Assembly: GCA_029747015.1 (NCBI GenBank)
Contig: JAKOGI010000005.1
Coordinates: 920,191 to 984,190 of the forward strand
From: Carnegiea gigantea
Taxonomy: Eukaryota; Streptophyta; Magnoliopsida; Caryophyllales; Cactaceae
Length of the DNA: 64,000 bases
Direction: 5' to 3'
Below the pieces are notes generated by a model that saw only the letters and a program-made list of their open reading frames with translations, was not told where the DNA came from and ran no database searches. The first letter of the stretch is position 1; the number at the start of each line of letters is the position of its first letter. Below, one piece after another: positions 47,170 to 60,196 of the stretch. Position numbers and translations under genes: made by a program.

Positions 47170-48593
47170 AACGGTAAATATATTTGGGGGATGGGGGGTA
47201 CACAATCCTTTTTACAAGAGCATTACCTAAATCATTATCATAAAAAATAGAAGAGAACTAATATGTCTAACTAAAAGATCAGAAAATTGGTGTGGAAATA
47301 AACTGACCAAATTACACTATCCAATCACTGTTGTGTGTTTGGTTTATTTGTGTAAAATTATTGACGAAATCATCTACATTAAGGTAACTCGTGATTTTTG
47401 AGATTTGTAAGTCGTATAAAATTAATAATAATTGTAATTCTTTAAAAAAATGCCCGAATAACATGATACAAAGTGGTTATTTAGTTGACTTGTTTACCCT
47501 CAATCTTATGCATTTTCATATTGTAAAAAATGTTGTTAGATAGCTTTCATTCCTCTTTGGTTCAAGATTAATTCACACTAATTAGACACCACATGTAACT
47601 ATTCCACTATTGACAAACTTTATCGTATTTTTTTTTCCTAAGACGTTATCATCTTTTTAACATAGTTGCAACTCAATTACATACGTGGTTTCATCTTATC
47701 ACAAAATAATCCCATTTGTTTCCTTGGATAAGTTAAAAACATGTCATCTATAGAATTGTAATATCAAATTTAAGTGTTCTACAATAAATTTAAAGTTTTT
47801 TCTTAATGCATGGTCAAGTATACAATGTAAACGTTTAGTTATTGGAATAAAAAAACTACTAATTTGAAGGTTTATTTGCAAATTTCAGGTGTATTCACTT
47901 CATCTGTGCCTTCCCTTTTTCCAATAAATGGAAAACCCAACATATCCTCTAAGGGAAATCTTTGAATATATTTGGAATTGGGATTGATTAGCCCAATAAA
48001 GCAGCCGCAAACCGCAGCTTTCCCTTTGCCTGGTTGCCCCAAAAGTGTACGCATGGAAGCATCAAAGCAGGCATAGGTTGGGGGGGGGGGGGGGGTGGTT
48101 TAAAATGTAAGATTAATAGTACTCATTTAATAGATATTGTATTTGGTTGTGCCCTTTCTAAACTATGACTATATCTGATAAATATTTATTAGTTATTAAC
48201 GGTTAATTATTTATATTAGCTGTTAGTTGATAATTGTTTGAATTATCTATTTGTACTAACTGTTTAAAATTTAAATAAGCTCTTTTTAGAAAAAATATTT
48301 AACAAAATTAACTGTTTCTAAAGAAAATGTTAGTAAAATTTTATATATATCATTGTCTATAAACTTCTTTTAAATGGTATGTAGTGTTCTTTTTAAAAAA
48401 TTTTAGAGAGTTATGTCATCTTTATTTAATTTTCTTTTGGAGCGAATTGCAAAGGGGAGAAAAAGATAAGGCGGGTGGTGTCTCTGCGTTGTGTACAATC
48501 TTTCAGCCACAAAGGCCAGTGACTCTGGTTTGAGCCCTTTGCTTTGCATATTCCGCTGCTGTTCCTGGGTGCACCATTGCCAACATCAGAAAT
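47170..48593. other. AT-rich intergenic DNA and PPL1 promoter side, no gene seen
   Basis: Contains a G16 run (48080-48095) and, at about 48110-48300, AT-rich words resembling the interior of TAACAGTTAGC-type MITEs. The PPL1 promoter must lie at the right-hand end; TTTTATATATATC at about 48339-48351 is a possible but remote TATA. Confidence 0.4.
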
Positions 48594-48667
48594 ATGGTGT
48601 CTTTGCATTTGCAGCATTCAATTCTGTCTTCAATTCGCCATTCTTTTCTCCCTACAAGCTCTCATCA

Positions 48668-48708
<41 letters not shown>

Positions 48709-51700
48709 ACTGCAAGTTTCAATGTGAGTGTCAATACTGATCTTTCATATTTTTATCTGGGTGGCCTCCGAAATTTGTTATCAGGGAAGAAATGTTGCCT
48801 CTGGGAAAAGGGTGTCTGTTTTGGTGAAGGCAGAGCAAGTATCACAACTACAATCAGCTTCAACTTCATCAGTCTCTTTCCAAGGTCTCAATTTTGTTTC
48901 CTTTTAAACTGATTTCATATCAAATTATTCATGAATTGCTGAAACCCCCAACACACAGAAGATAAAGGAAGGGAGACCAAGGAAATAAAATGTCATATTG
49001 CCAAAATGCCACAAGGCTGTGAACTGGTTTTTATGATTGTTGGAACTTCTTGTTACTTCATTTTTTGTCGAAGGTTATTCGGAATTTGAAAAGTTCTATG
49101 AGTAGCACTGTTTAGTTTGTTGAGATATGACACATGAGTACAGAAGGGAGGTTAAGACAAGGACTGTAATGTAAGCCTAGAAGGTTATTCTTTTATTTCC
49201 AATCGGTTTTAGGATTGCTCCTCACATTAGGGACCTGTGTGTATCATGTTCTAAAAGAGCATGTAAGTGGACTCCATTAGGAGAAGTTATGGCATAGTCT
49301 ACATTGTCATTGTGCACCTCTGATAGCCTTGTTTAGGGTTGATGCGACCCCACCTGTGCTAAATTTCAAGTACATGTCGGGTTCTGGAAGTATATTGACG
49401 TGGTGCTCTTAGATAGCGAAGATAACTTCTTGTAAAAGGAGCTTACTCGGGGACTTAATAGCTAATACTAGATGTTCAACTAGGACACATAACTGTGAAG
49501 GAAACTGCCGCAATCAAAGTACTTGCTCATCGTGTTAATGCTCAATGTCCAAATACAATTGTATGTCATTGGAAGTACCACATGGTATGTTCATTGACTT
49601 GTAGCCTGTTATGAGTTGTGACTTGTGAGCAAATTGTAACAAGTTCTAAACCACGAAGGCACTGAGAATGGACCATCGTAATAAATGAAATCTTTTCGCT
49701 CATCACAGATGGAATGGCGAGAAGGCAGCTACTAGCAGTTGGTGCTAGTGTCCCTCCAATTTTGCTGTTTACAGAGACCCCTAGGTCATGTAAGTGGTGT
49801 AGATTGTACAGCCATCACTTTTAATAATACTGGTTCTTGTTTGCTTATTCTCACAGGACAGCAAAATATTCTGGTCTATGTTTTTCTGGAATGCCTTTGT
49901 GCTTGACTAGACTTTAGAAGTGGAACATACCCTAAGAGCATGCCCTTGATATGGTTTTCAGTTGCCGCAGAATCTAAGAAGGGTTTCCTAAATGTGACGG
50001 ACAAGAAGGATGGCTACTCATTTCTGTATCCATTCGGATGGCAGGTATCTATTAGAGTAGCTCCTCCATTGCTCTTGACCATGTACGTTGACCCTTGCGA
50101 GCCCTTCCTATTTTGGTTTCTAATCACTTCTGGTTTGTCTTGCCTCTCAATGTTCTGTTTTCAGGAAGTAGTGATTGACGGTCAAGATAAGGTCTTCAAA
50201 GATGTCATTGAACCATTAGAAAATGTAAGTGTGAATATGATTCCTACGGGCAAGCAGGATATCAGAGATTTTGGACCCCCTGAACAGGTTCTTCACATAC
50301 TTATAAGTGTTTTCTGTATGATTGCCATATTCCTTTCATTTTATATGATACAATCTAAATTATATGATACAATCTAAAAATTTAGAAGAGTCGTGAAATA
50401 AAGAGCCCTTCTATTCTACCCAAAATGATATATGTTCCAATTGTAGCATATGAAATTATAGGACCTGGATTGCAATTATAAGACAAAATGAACAAAGCCC
50501 ATGTCCTTTCTTAGATACTGGGAAAAACACAAAGCTCCTTCTTTGTAAGTAATTTTTGTGAAATGCCCATTTACATTTGTTGTCTGGTTTCAGGTAGCTG
50601 AAGCGTTAATAAAAAAGGTCTTGGCTCCTTCTACCCAAAAAACAAGGCTTATTCAGGCCAAAGAGGTTAGGATATCTGCCTTGTTTGTTTTGATTGCATT
50701 TTGTTGCCTTTGAGGTTGGTTATTGGTGTCTAGTTTATATCCAGAACTGGACATTTGCTGGTTTGAATGATGCCGTGGAACTGACCCAATCCCCTGCTCT
50801 TTAAGCTATCTTGTAGGATTCATGGCCCTTATTTTTTTCTTAAATTGGCTGCTGATTAGTTCTGTGTTTCTCATGGTACATAAATCAAGCATAATATTTC
50901 TGTAAATTCCAAGACCACAAGATAAATTGAGTTTTCCTTTCTTTTTTCGTTTTGGAAGTTTATATTTGTATGATATGAGACAAGCATTTCATGACTCCTC
51001 CTTTGGCTCTGCAACTACAAGTTCGTCACAGAATGCTGCCAATTCAGATTGACTTCTGAAGTGATTGAAAGAGACAGAACAATTGAAGCAGGGCGGGCAT
51101 TTTAGCTTCTAGCATATGTTGCTAAAGCTTTGTGTGGAGATGGGAATCAAAAATAAAAAATCCCATGTCGTCATAATTGTCCATCCCTTAGAAGGAGATG
51201 GTGAGGAATGTCAGGTTGCTAGTGCGACTGCCTCCTTGCCCCCTTTCATTGTCTTTCAAACAATCAAACTCTTATCTCAAGCACCGTGTAGAATGTTTGA
51301 CATCCTAACATGATATCAAGGGAGAAGTGCTTTGAGATTCCATTTTTGGCCAAAAACACACAAATTAGTTGGAGTATGGTAGTCTACCTGAGGGAAGCCA
51401 AGTCTAAGTAATGCAGGGGAAGCATTAATGAACCAACTACTTGTTGAGCTTGGTCTGAGCACTCCCTTCTCTATAGCTGTTAACCCTGTGATGTGCAGAA
51501 GTCCCTTCCTCTTTGTCAACTTGCTAGTTTATCATCTTAAAAATTCAACAGTCTTCAGAGTTACTTCAGTTCTTGGCCTTGCATGCTGCCCCATGAACAT
51601 GCTTACTGTCTTATACCAAATTGCAAATAGAAGGCCTTAAATACTTGGAAACTTGAATTTGAGATACTAATCTGAAACAATTTCAACCCAGTTCTATTGG

Positions 51701-52541
51701 GCTGTAATTTTCGTTGTGTATGAATGCGATTTCTACTTGCGTACTACACTTCATTTTCTTTGAAATCTTTTATGTGACATCAATCGTCTAAATGACCTTA
51801 AGCTCGTCTCTATTACAAAGATGATTGATTAGTTTCTTCTGCTTGCAGCAAGATGTCGATGGCAAAGCTTACTACACATTTGAGTTCACTGCTCAAGCGC
51901 CCAACTACATACGTCATGCCCTTGGTGTTATCTGTATTAACAATGGTATGATATCTGTACTCCAATTCATCATAATATGCAGGCCGTCATCAACTTCTCC
52001 CCTTATACGATAATAAATGCTACTTCCAGAAAAACCTATTAAAAAGAACCTTGAAAAGAAATATTAACGGTGTCAATAATGTAACTTCACTTACTTCTTC
52101 TGGTAATTCATTTGGATTTGTTTGATTTTAATACTACCAATATTTTTCCTACCTAGCCTCTTTTTTTCAAGAAGAACCCCCCCTTGCAGAAAAAAGGATT
52201 TGGGGGAAGGAGAAGGAGGGGGGGGGGGGAAGAACCATAGAAAAGAAAACCTACATGCATGCTTAACATATTTGGCAGAATAAACTTGGTCAAAATCAAG
52301 AGCAATGGCTCAAAATTCTCACATGGGCTGAGTTAACCCCAGCCAATCACCCTGAGAAGAAAAACAGATACCACTTCCTTTTCCGCCATCTTCCTTTATA
52401 AGGGGTTATAATTCTTTGGACTGTCTTCATAATGCAGGCAAGTTATACACTTTGATGACGGGGGCCAAAGAGAGGAGATGGGACAAGATGAAAGACAGAT
52501 TATTCACCATCATTGATTCTTTCAAAGTCTTCAATGCCTGA
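48594..52541 (+). CDS. PPL1: PsbP-like protein 1 (thylakoid lumen)
   Basis: PPL1 helps repair photodamaged photosystem II. Eight exons (48594-48668, 48785-48884, 49709-49789, 49962-50044, 50165-50287, 50594-50665, 51849-51945, 52438-52541) join in frame to 244 residues. The N terminus is a Ser-rich chloroplast transit peptide (MVSLHLQHSILSSIRHSF). It is followed by a lumen signal with twin arginines (R63-R64, then LLAVGASVPPILLF) and the cleavage-type site SFA|AE near residue 87, implying Tat-route import. The mature PsbP fold shows KDGYSFLYPFGWQ, DKVFKDVIEPLENVSVN, DFGPPEQVAEALIKKVLAP, YYTFEFTAQAPNYIRHALG and TGAKERRWDKMKDRL, matching PPL1 rather than PPL2 or PPD proteins. Intron 1 contains a (CT)n tract next to its donor. 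Confidence 0.95.
48672..48707 (+). repeat. (CT)n microsatellite in PPL1 intron 1
   Basis: About 18 CT units starting 3-4 bp after the donor GTTT of intron 1. Confidence 0.9.
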
Positions 52542-55500
52542 TAATGGTAACTAGCATTGCCTTGTTGACGCATTACATTCTTTCTTGCGTGAGTTGCACA
52601 AATTTGAGCCTTGTTTTATCCTACACTAGTTTGAATTCGCATGCAATACATGCAATATTCACCTGAGTACTGGAATGCCACAGCATGTTCTGTTCCTGTA
52701 CATTAAATCTTCTTTGTATTTGTCTTTCTTTTGACTCTGTAAAACATTTTAGTGAATGAAAATTTTATGCTCTTATTTTTGTCTCCTGATATGTTAGTTT
52801 CGAAGTTTCTGCTTTGGTTGGCCATTGATAAACTGGATCATGATCGAATGCATCTGGTTCTAACAAAGCATTTGACTCAAAGGATAGCTCAAAAAAGGGA
52901 AATAAATAGGCAAATACGCCAACATGTGAAACTATGACCACGCCTTTACAGATGCAGCACGAAGTGAAAAACTTTCCTAGCTGTTATATGTGCTTTTGGC
53001 GAAAACTTCTAAACTAATGTCCTGACTGCTCTGAAAAAGTAGATAAATGAGAAAAAGCCTACCATATTATTTGAAGTAGGAACATCAGCTGCCATCAGAT
53101 GTGGTTGATTGTTCCCTTTAAAAACATGCCACATTTACATTGTATTTGGATAATGCATCATGTGCACTGTAAAAAGCAATGATGTTGTGGATGAGAATAT
53201 GAGATGAACCTTCTTGGAAGCACTTTCCCAGAATTTGTTGCCACAAGAGCCCAAATCCCATGAGCATGAGATATAAGCCTCACTGCTCAATGTAACTCAA
53301 TGAAAAGAAAAGGACAAACGAAGCAAGCCAAAAAAACAAAACAAAGGTGAAAAGGAAATAGGCATTGCATGTGTTGGATAAAGTTTTTCTTAAGGTTAAG
53401 ACATTATATTCCAATTATCAGATTCAGGGCAATGTTAGTAGATTTGTGCTTATCCCAGGGAGTTGCCTCTAATAGGACAGTATTGGTGGAGACTGGAGAG
53501 CAAGTTTTTGGGGTAAGGCAAAGTTGTTGTCTATCTGCTGTGGTGTCGGCAGCTCTACCATATGTGCCTGATTTGCTATGGAGAGCTAGGCAGTTGATTA
53601 TGGCTGAGATAAAAATATTGGCTTAATATGCTGGTTAACTACAGAAAAGAAGCCATGATGTTTCCATAGTGGTCAGTCTATGGTTTTGCCCTTGTAAGTT
53701 TCCTGAACATGCTAGTAGTTATCCTCCATGTTCCTTCATTTTCTCTGCCTCCCCTTTCCCTTATTCTTTAATTAAATCATTATCCACACTGTGTTTTATC
53801 ACTTCATGCATATATACCGGTAAGAAAACAAAAGAAGATTACAGAATACATCATCACCAACAAAGGAGGAGTTTCCGACACAAAAATATTACCAAGCCAC
53901 AGCTATACCCATGAGTTCCGCATCTTATCCGCATATTGGGGGCAGATATATACAATTACAACCTACCTATACAATTGAATTGCGCAGAAACTGATTCTGT
54001 TGAACCCTAAATGTGCAAGACATTAAAAAAAAATTCTGCTACTTCACTAATCCACAAGATAATCAAAATTAATTAACAAATGCTGGTCTCACTGCCGAAA
54101 TCCAATCTTTAGCTGCTTGGAAAATGTAGACAACTTCCAATGTGACTCTCATTGAGGGAGGATTCGAGGAGAGATAGATGTAGCGGTCTTAGTAGGACTG
54201 CAAGCAAAGAGGTGGTTTGCTTGTGAACAAGACACCAAAAATACTCTACAGATGTATCCGTTCACAAATCCATCAGTCTTCCAAACAGACTTTGTTACTT
54301 CCTTGACGCTCTACACGTACAGATATACGTCACCTATCTAATCATTTAGTACATAATGAACTAATGACAAAGAATACTATCAATAAATAAAGAAATAAAT
54401 AATGATGAAGAGAAACTTATTGTTGAATCAACAATTAATGAAACAGCAACTAAGCAAAAGTGAGTTTATAATGGCTTTAATCCTCAGAACATCCATGCCC
54501 ACAATGCTTTTATCAGAACATCGAGTACTGTTTGAGTAAATTCTTCATTATCCTTCTTTTTTTCAATAAAACAACGCGTGATGTTGTCAGTTACAACTCT
54601 TTTTTTCCTCAATATTTTGTGACATATGCTCCCAAATCCGAAATAATTGATGCTAGTGTCCAAATATTCAAGCAAAATCATTATCTAGGCAATTCTTGAT
54701 GATTGCAGGTTAATCATATCAAGTTTCTGTTCTAATTAAATTCTGGCAGCAGGGTTTCTGTTTGTTCTAATCAGTGTGTTTCCATGGAATGTGATTGATT
54801 GCGTTGCCAAAATGCATTATTGCCTAAAGTTCTCCAACTATCCAGCTAATCATATTCGGATGCTTTTCATTAAGCTGACTGTTTATTCATTAGCTATCAT
54901 TTATGCCAACCTTGAATGGTGCAGTAGACTGCACTGATGACCAAGTGCCATGTGCCAGTCGCCTAACTAGTAAAGACGAGGCCCTACATGCTTATCTGGA
55001 AAAACAATCACACCTAGATCACGTCGTTCGTGTTAGTGTGAAATCTCTGCTTGGAAATATGGCTTACCTATCTTATTAGAGGGTATATTGGCATAATGAA
55101 TTGAGAAAAGAATATGCCTGCAACAGAAGGTTGTTAAAGTTCACACACTTTTCTGGGTTTGTAAATTTATTCATTCTTGATGGATTAAATTATATATCAC
55201 AGATGATAAATTGATGTGGAACTACCTTCCTTGCTTTGTTTCCTGATATGGGAAACAAATCCTTCTAATAGAAGAAGGCATAACATTATTTTAGGGCTCT
55301 CTCCAACCTTGCTTGTTCCGTGAATGCGAAGAAAACCTCAAGAATCAGCTATTTAATTCCAGTCACTGCATCGAACATCTAACCTCAGTATTAGCCAATA
55401 GCCACTAGAACAAGCCTAAGAGCGTATTGAGCCATCATGACTCAATGATCCTTCCTCTAGAACTTGGTGAGATGCTCAATTTGACTGTGGTTTCCTCGCC

Positions 55501-57220
55501 AGAAAATCTCGGTGGCCCTTCAAAGCTAATCCTTTACCATTGATCTTAGAATCAGCAAAGGATTATACGTTTATGATTTTGAACCTGCTAGGTGTTTATT
55601 CCTAGTTAGTCTGTTTAAGTGGTTCAATAAAGCCTTGCAATGATAAACCATATTATCTGACAATGTCTAGAGCTGCTGAGATAGGACAATGAAAACTCAC
55701 AGAAAAGAAGGTATATCGTACAAATTGGTTTTGTTCATTTCATCTTCCGCGAAAAATTTGCGAAATAAAAACTTACGTAGACTCTTAGAATTGAGTAGAA
55801 AGACAAACTCAATGATTCTGAACTGCTGTGTTACCAGAATTTCCCTGTCTGAAAGTTTCTGAGAGAAGTAAATAACAAAGACAATAAGATGACTGTCATT
55901 AGCTTTAGTTAGCAGCAGCAAATCAAACTCATCTCCTTCCATAGTCTATGGGAAGTTTGATCATGCAAAGTCTTCAAAAATGAGAGTTTTCATTGCAGCG
56001 CCTTTGTTTCAAAAAAAAAAAAAAAAAAGTTCCTTCAGCGAACTTGGCGTTCCAATGTCAGATATGTTAGGTTATATCAATACTTTAAGTAGTCATTTGG
56101 AATCAGTCCCTTGCTCGTAGAAATGTGCATAAGGATAAGGTTGTCTACAGTTGAATCTCTCCAAACATCACTAAAGTGGGACCCACACTAAGAGTTATCG
56201 TACAATATTTGCTCCACTAGCTCCAGAAAAGCAATGAGAGAGTGGAAGAAGAATGGCTTTTTGGCTGTTTCCTGTCAATGGATTTTCCTACACGTTTCAT
56301 GATTGTAAAGAAAAACAGGAACATGAAAGAGATGCCTGAATAATTGAGCATGTAGGACCCCATCTACATCATGAAACCTAGGTTACAAGCTCTCCTAATT
56401 TGCATGGAACCCGCTACGCGTAAACCTCCAAGTATGAAACCCCTTAACATACCCATTAAACTAAAGATTACCTCTTGATGAAATCTAAGAGGGCACAACT
56501 GGTTGCCATTATTGCATTATGAAAGGAGTACGATGATAATGATGATTAGATGAGGATTTTGATCATAATTATGGGATTGATGAGTGATTAGCATAAGATT
56601 AATTAGGTGCAATGGGAAAAGGCAGCTTTGAGAGCCTACAATAAAGATTAGGTGCAATTGGAAAAGGCAATGCTGTGGATTAGTGTTCATAATATAATCC
56701 CTAATATCAAGTTCTGTCAGCATAAGTTAGGTGATTATAGACTCATATGCTTCATCTAGGGTTCTCAACCCCATGTCTTGTCAATACTAAAGGTGGCAGT
56801 GGGACTTTTCTTTTTTCTTTTTTTTTCCCCCCTTTTTCTGGACAATATTCTAATCTTGGTTAGGGATTTAATTAGGCAATATAATTTCCTCCTTATGAAA
56901 AGCATTAGGGTTTTAATGGTAGGTCCCCTTCCACCCAACACCTAATTAAGTGAAATTCAACCTGTCAAAATCAATTAACTAATAAAATAACCATTTGTTT
57001 ATTAAACAGTGATTAATCATCCTGCTCTGGCACCTATTGTTCTGATTTCTGCTATTTTCTAACTAGTGTTTGCCCACAAGATAACTAGGCCTAAGATTTG
57101 TTTGTGTGTCAGAGGAGTACACTATGAAGGACAAACAATGAACTTTATCTTACGTATATATTTTTTGTTTTTGTTGTGAATTATGATGGGTAATTAGTGA
57201 TTAATTGTCCTTCGAACCGT
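52542..57220. other. Intergenic DNA downstream of PPL1, no gene recognised
   Basis: The first part should include the PPL1 3' UTR. Several short open frames occur (about 52752-52937, 53369-53626, 54484-54681, 55697-55942), but none shows a domain, a plausible splice partner or codon use like the genes nearby. The sequence is only moderately AT-rich, so a noncoding transcript or an old pseudogene could be hidden here. An A18-type run lies near 56010 and a T10-C7-type run near 56818-56834. Confidence 0.4.
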
Positions 57221-57383
57221 ACTTGTTTCGCAATTTAGGTGAAAGACGATGTACTTTGACTTCATGTTGTTGGTTGTAAAGCGTAACAGTGATCAACAAA
57301 TGAAATCGCAGTTACATCATGTTGGTGATTGTAAATTGTGACAGTGATCAACAACGAAATCGTTATTTATACGGCATGACACT

Positions 57384-58441
57384 ATTTTTTTTTTTTTTAA
57401 ATCAAAGGTAAATGATAAAAATAAGGCGTTAAACGCCTCTTCTTACAAGAGTACACCCAACTATATCATCAGCTAAAATAGACCTTAAAGGATGGAAAAA
57501 CCATTAATCAGCTGTAAAAGATGAATGACTGGTGCGTCCATAGTCTGCTAACATATTTGCCTCCCGAAAATAGTGGTTGATGATGATGTGATCTTCTCGC
57601 TTCAGCCACTCGCGAACATCTGCAATAATCATGGAAATCCGCCATGGAATATGAATATGGCCGCAAAGGGCTTGGATGACAGTAAGGTTATCCCCCTCGA
57701 TGACGATATTTTTGAAACCTGCTTGAATCATAGCACAGACCCCCTCTTGCAAGGCACGAGCTTCTGCTACAAGTATTGATGCCTCACCATAATAAGACGC
57801 ACCAGCCTTGATTAGCTTTCCAGTCCAGTCGCGGATGATAAAGCCTCCAGCAGTGGAGATGTGGCTGCGTGATCCATCAAAATTGAGTTTGGCGAACCCA
57901 GGTTGGGGAGATGCCACCTCACAAAAAGCATGACGCTCTAATTGCTCACAAACAACGTGATCGTTTCGCAATTTAGGTGAAAGATGATGTTCTTTGTTGT
58001 GACTCATGCACATATCGGACTATGTTTTACTCGAACTTCTCCACAAATATCCATCATAGGTATGTGTCCGAACATGATCCGACTAGTTTTGTAAACAGTG
58101 TGCTTCTGTTGATTCAAAAACTGAAGCAAATACCAACTTACAGACACAGATGCTTGAAAGAACATAGATTTGCATTACACTTCACAGGTGGCTCTGCAAC
58201 ACTGAACCATCCTTTGAGTGCAGGAAATCAGCAAAAACTTCGTCATGTTTATACAACATTAAAATGCGAAAAAAATAATTCAAAAAATCAGACTGTGGGT
58301 TTTTCCTTTGCCAAAATTTATTAACGACAACAACATTCAACGCGGGTCCACTGCTTACAGGTCTTGAGAGATTCAAATGCAATCTTACCGCTACAAACAC
58401 TTGTATAAGTAGAAAGATATCGCCAAAAATTATCAAAAGAT
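57384..58441 (-). mobile_element. Probable 5'-truncated LINE with RNase H domain and poly(A) tail
   Basis: On the minus strand an RNase H reading frame (57504-58013) is followed about 105 bp later by A14 (57385-57398), the usual LINE 3' end. A 9-bp repeat CATGACACT flanks the suggested limits (57375-57383 and 58442-58450), which could be the target duplication, but it is short and could be chance. Confidence 0.5.
57504..58013 (-). CDS. RNase H-like domain protein (RVT_3 type), LINE-derived
   Basis: 169 codons without a stop. The domain runs from about residue 37 to the end, with all four acidic catalytic positions in their motifs: LNFDGS, VAEARALQEG, IEGDNLTVI and REANMLADYG. This RNase H class is found at the C terminus of plant LINE ORF2 and in many small plant open frames copied from it. 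The first 36 residues (MCMSHNKEHHLSPKLRN...) come from a sequence that also occurs at 57225-57265 outside the frame, so the ATG is probably accidental. It is more likely an open LINE remnant than a host gene, though the intact active site is notable. Confidence 0.6.
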   Translation of the reverse strand: MCMSHNKEHHLSPKLRNDHVVCEQLERHAFCEVASPQPGFAKLNFDGSRSHISTAGGFIIRDWTGKLIKAGASYYGEASILVAEARALQEGVCAMIQAGFKNIVIEGDNLTVIQALCGHIHIPWRISMIIADVREWLKREDHIIINHYFREANMLADYGRTSHSSFTAD

Positions 58442-59924
58442 CATGACACTTTCAAAAATTAGAAATAATTTTTTTCTTAATCTTTACCAGTCAAGCAGAT
58501 TTCACAATTTGCTAACGATTATTTTATCAGATATATTCACAACAGGAGATATTTAGAGATATTATATTGTCACCCTTCTTTAATTTAATGGTCAAAGGAA
58601 TATATTTTTTTTCCATAGTTTAATTAGCATTCTCTGGTTTTCCAACCTGACAATCAGTTATTCGAGTATCAAGAGATGCTTTGCTTAAAACCATTAGATA
58701 TATCAACACTAATCTTTGCTTAATTAATCTTAGATATCTCTGTACCCCATCCAAATCCATGATTATAATAAACCGATTTAAGAGGTTTAGAATCAATACC
58801 CTACATCTAAAGCTAATTGAAGATCTGTATGAATCGGCGCGTTACGATTAATGCTAATCAATATGTGCTAAGAAAGATTAGGCATGTGCTAATGAATCAT
58901 TAGTAATCGTACACCGCCTGCTGTACGGACATGCAATTATATATCGCTCTGCAACCCTCATGTCATAAGTATTATAATTAAGGGGAAGATACGAGCATCA
59001 GTTAATTCAATTGTTAAAGTTTTTAAGAGATTGGAAGTTGCCGTCGAAATTTTGGGTTTAAATCACGCCTACTACATGGGTCTTTGCACCAGAAATGTGC
59101 AACAAAAAAATAAAACAATTAACAAGAAAGATAAAAGACTAAGTTAGAACACAACATATGCGTACAGATATCTACGTCTTGGCTAAGTTAGATGGAAAAG
59201 TTTATCTTCGCTTTTTCTAAAATAAAAAAAGTTCTGAAGGAACACATTAGGAATCAAGTTTCACTCCATTTGCGTGACGAACGATGCCCAATTCCCACTT
59301 CTAAACCCTCTTTCACCCTTCATGCTATACTAGGGTAGATCCCGTGCTTCGCATGGTCATGAGTTAATATGCATTTTGAAAATTTATTGAAAATATAAAT
59401 AAGTAAAAAACTTTGTTTAATTGAAGCCATTTGGTCATCTTTAAAAAAAAAAAACAAGATGAAATGTAAGTAACAGATTGGAATATGATAACTTAACAAA
59501 CAAAGGAGGGAAAAAAAAAATTGGTTCCATAAATGAGTTAAAATTTTATGAAAGAATAATAGAGATATTTGTTCCATTTTTAAAACATAAGAAAAATCTT
59601 TTTTTTTAATTCAGAATAAAATTATTTTACATACGATTTGATTTTTACATTTCAATTCAACATTATTAATGACCTTTCAATACACTGTATTTGATTAAAA
59701 ATCAGTATACTAATTAGTAGTACCCTTGAATTGTAAATTAACTTTATTACATAAAAGATAACCAATGATAATTGCACGATTTACTATATTATATTGATGA
59801 ATAAATGATGAATTTAATAATATGGCTAAGATCATTTATTAGATGTTAAAAATTATATTTTTTTATTTAAAATTAAGCAATCAATGATAACATGACAAAT
59901 GTTATCACCATGTTAACTCATTCA

Positions 59925-59927
<3 letters not shown>
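58442..59927. other. AT-rich intergenic DNA, no gene; possible SINE-like piece
   Basis: About 58990-59110 has the look of a tRNA-derived SINE: TCAGTTAATTCAATTGTTAAAG could be a decayed A-box region and GGGTTTAAATCACGCC a B box. Ends and duplication are not visible. At 59247-59285 a segment (GGAATCAAGTTTCACTCC...) is repeated in altered form at 60024-60062. Nothing else recognised. Confidence 0.35.

Positions 59928-60009
<82 letters not shown>
59928..60009. repeat. (TA)n microsatellite, about 82 bp
   Basis: About 41 uninterrupted TA units. A second, shorter (TA)n tract of about 34 bp lies at 60160-60193. The sequences just to the right of the two tracts are related (ATGATGCAA...AAAATCTTAATA), suggesting local duplication. 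Confidence 0.97.
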
Positions 60010-60012
<3 letters not shown>

Positions 60013-60158
60013 AATTGATATGAGGAATCAAGTTTCATTCTATTTGCATGATCATCGGTGCCTCATCCGTGAAAATTGATCGAGTTCTTCATGTATGATG
60101 CAAATGCAATGAAAATCTTAATATCACGAAGTTCAATCCTACTTTTTTTTATCAAATG

Positions 60159-60196
<38 letters not shown>

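Noticed and set aside
53369..53914. Two adjacent plus-strand frames considered as a gene downstream of PPL1
   Set aside because: They are in different frames without a credible intron, and neither resembles a known protein; kept as unannotated intergenic DNA.
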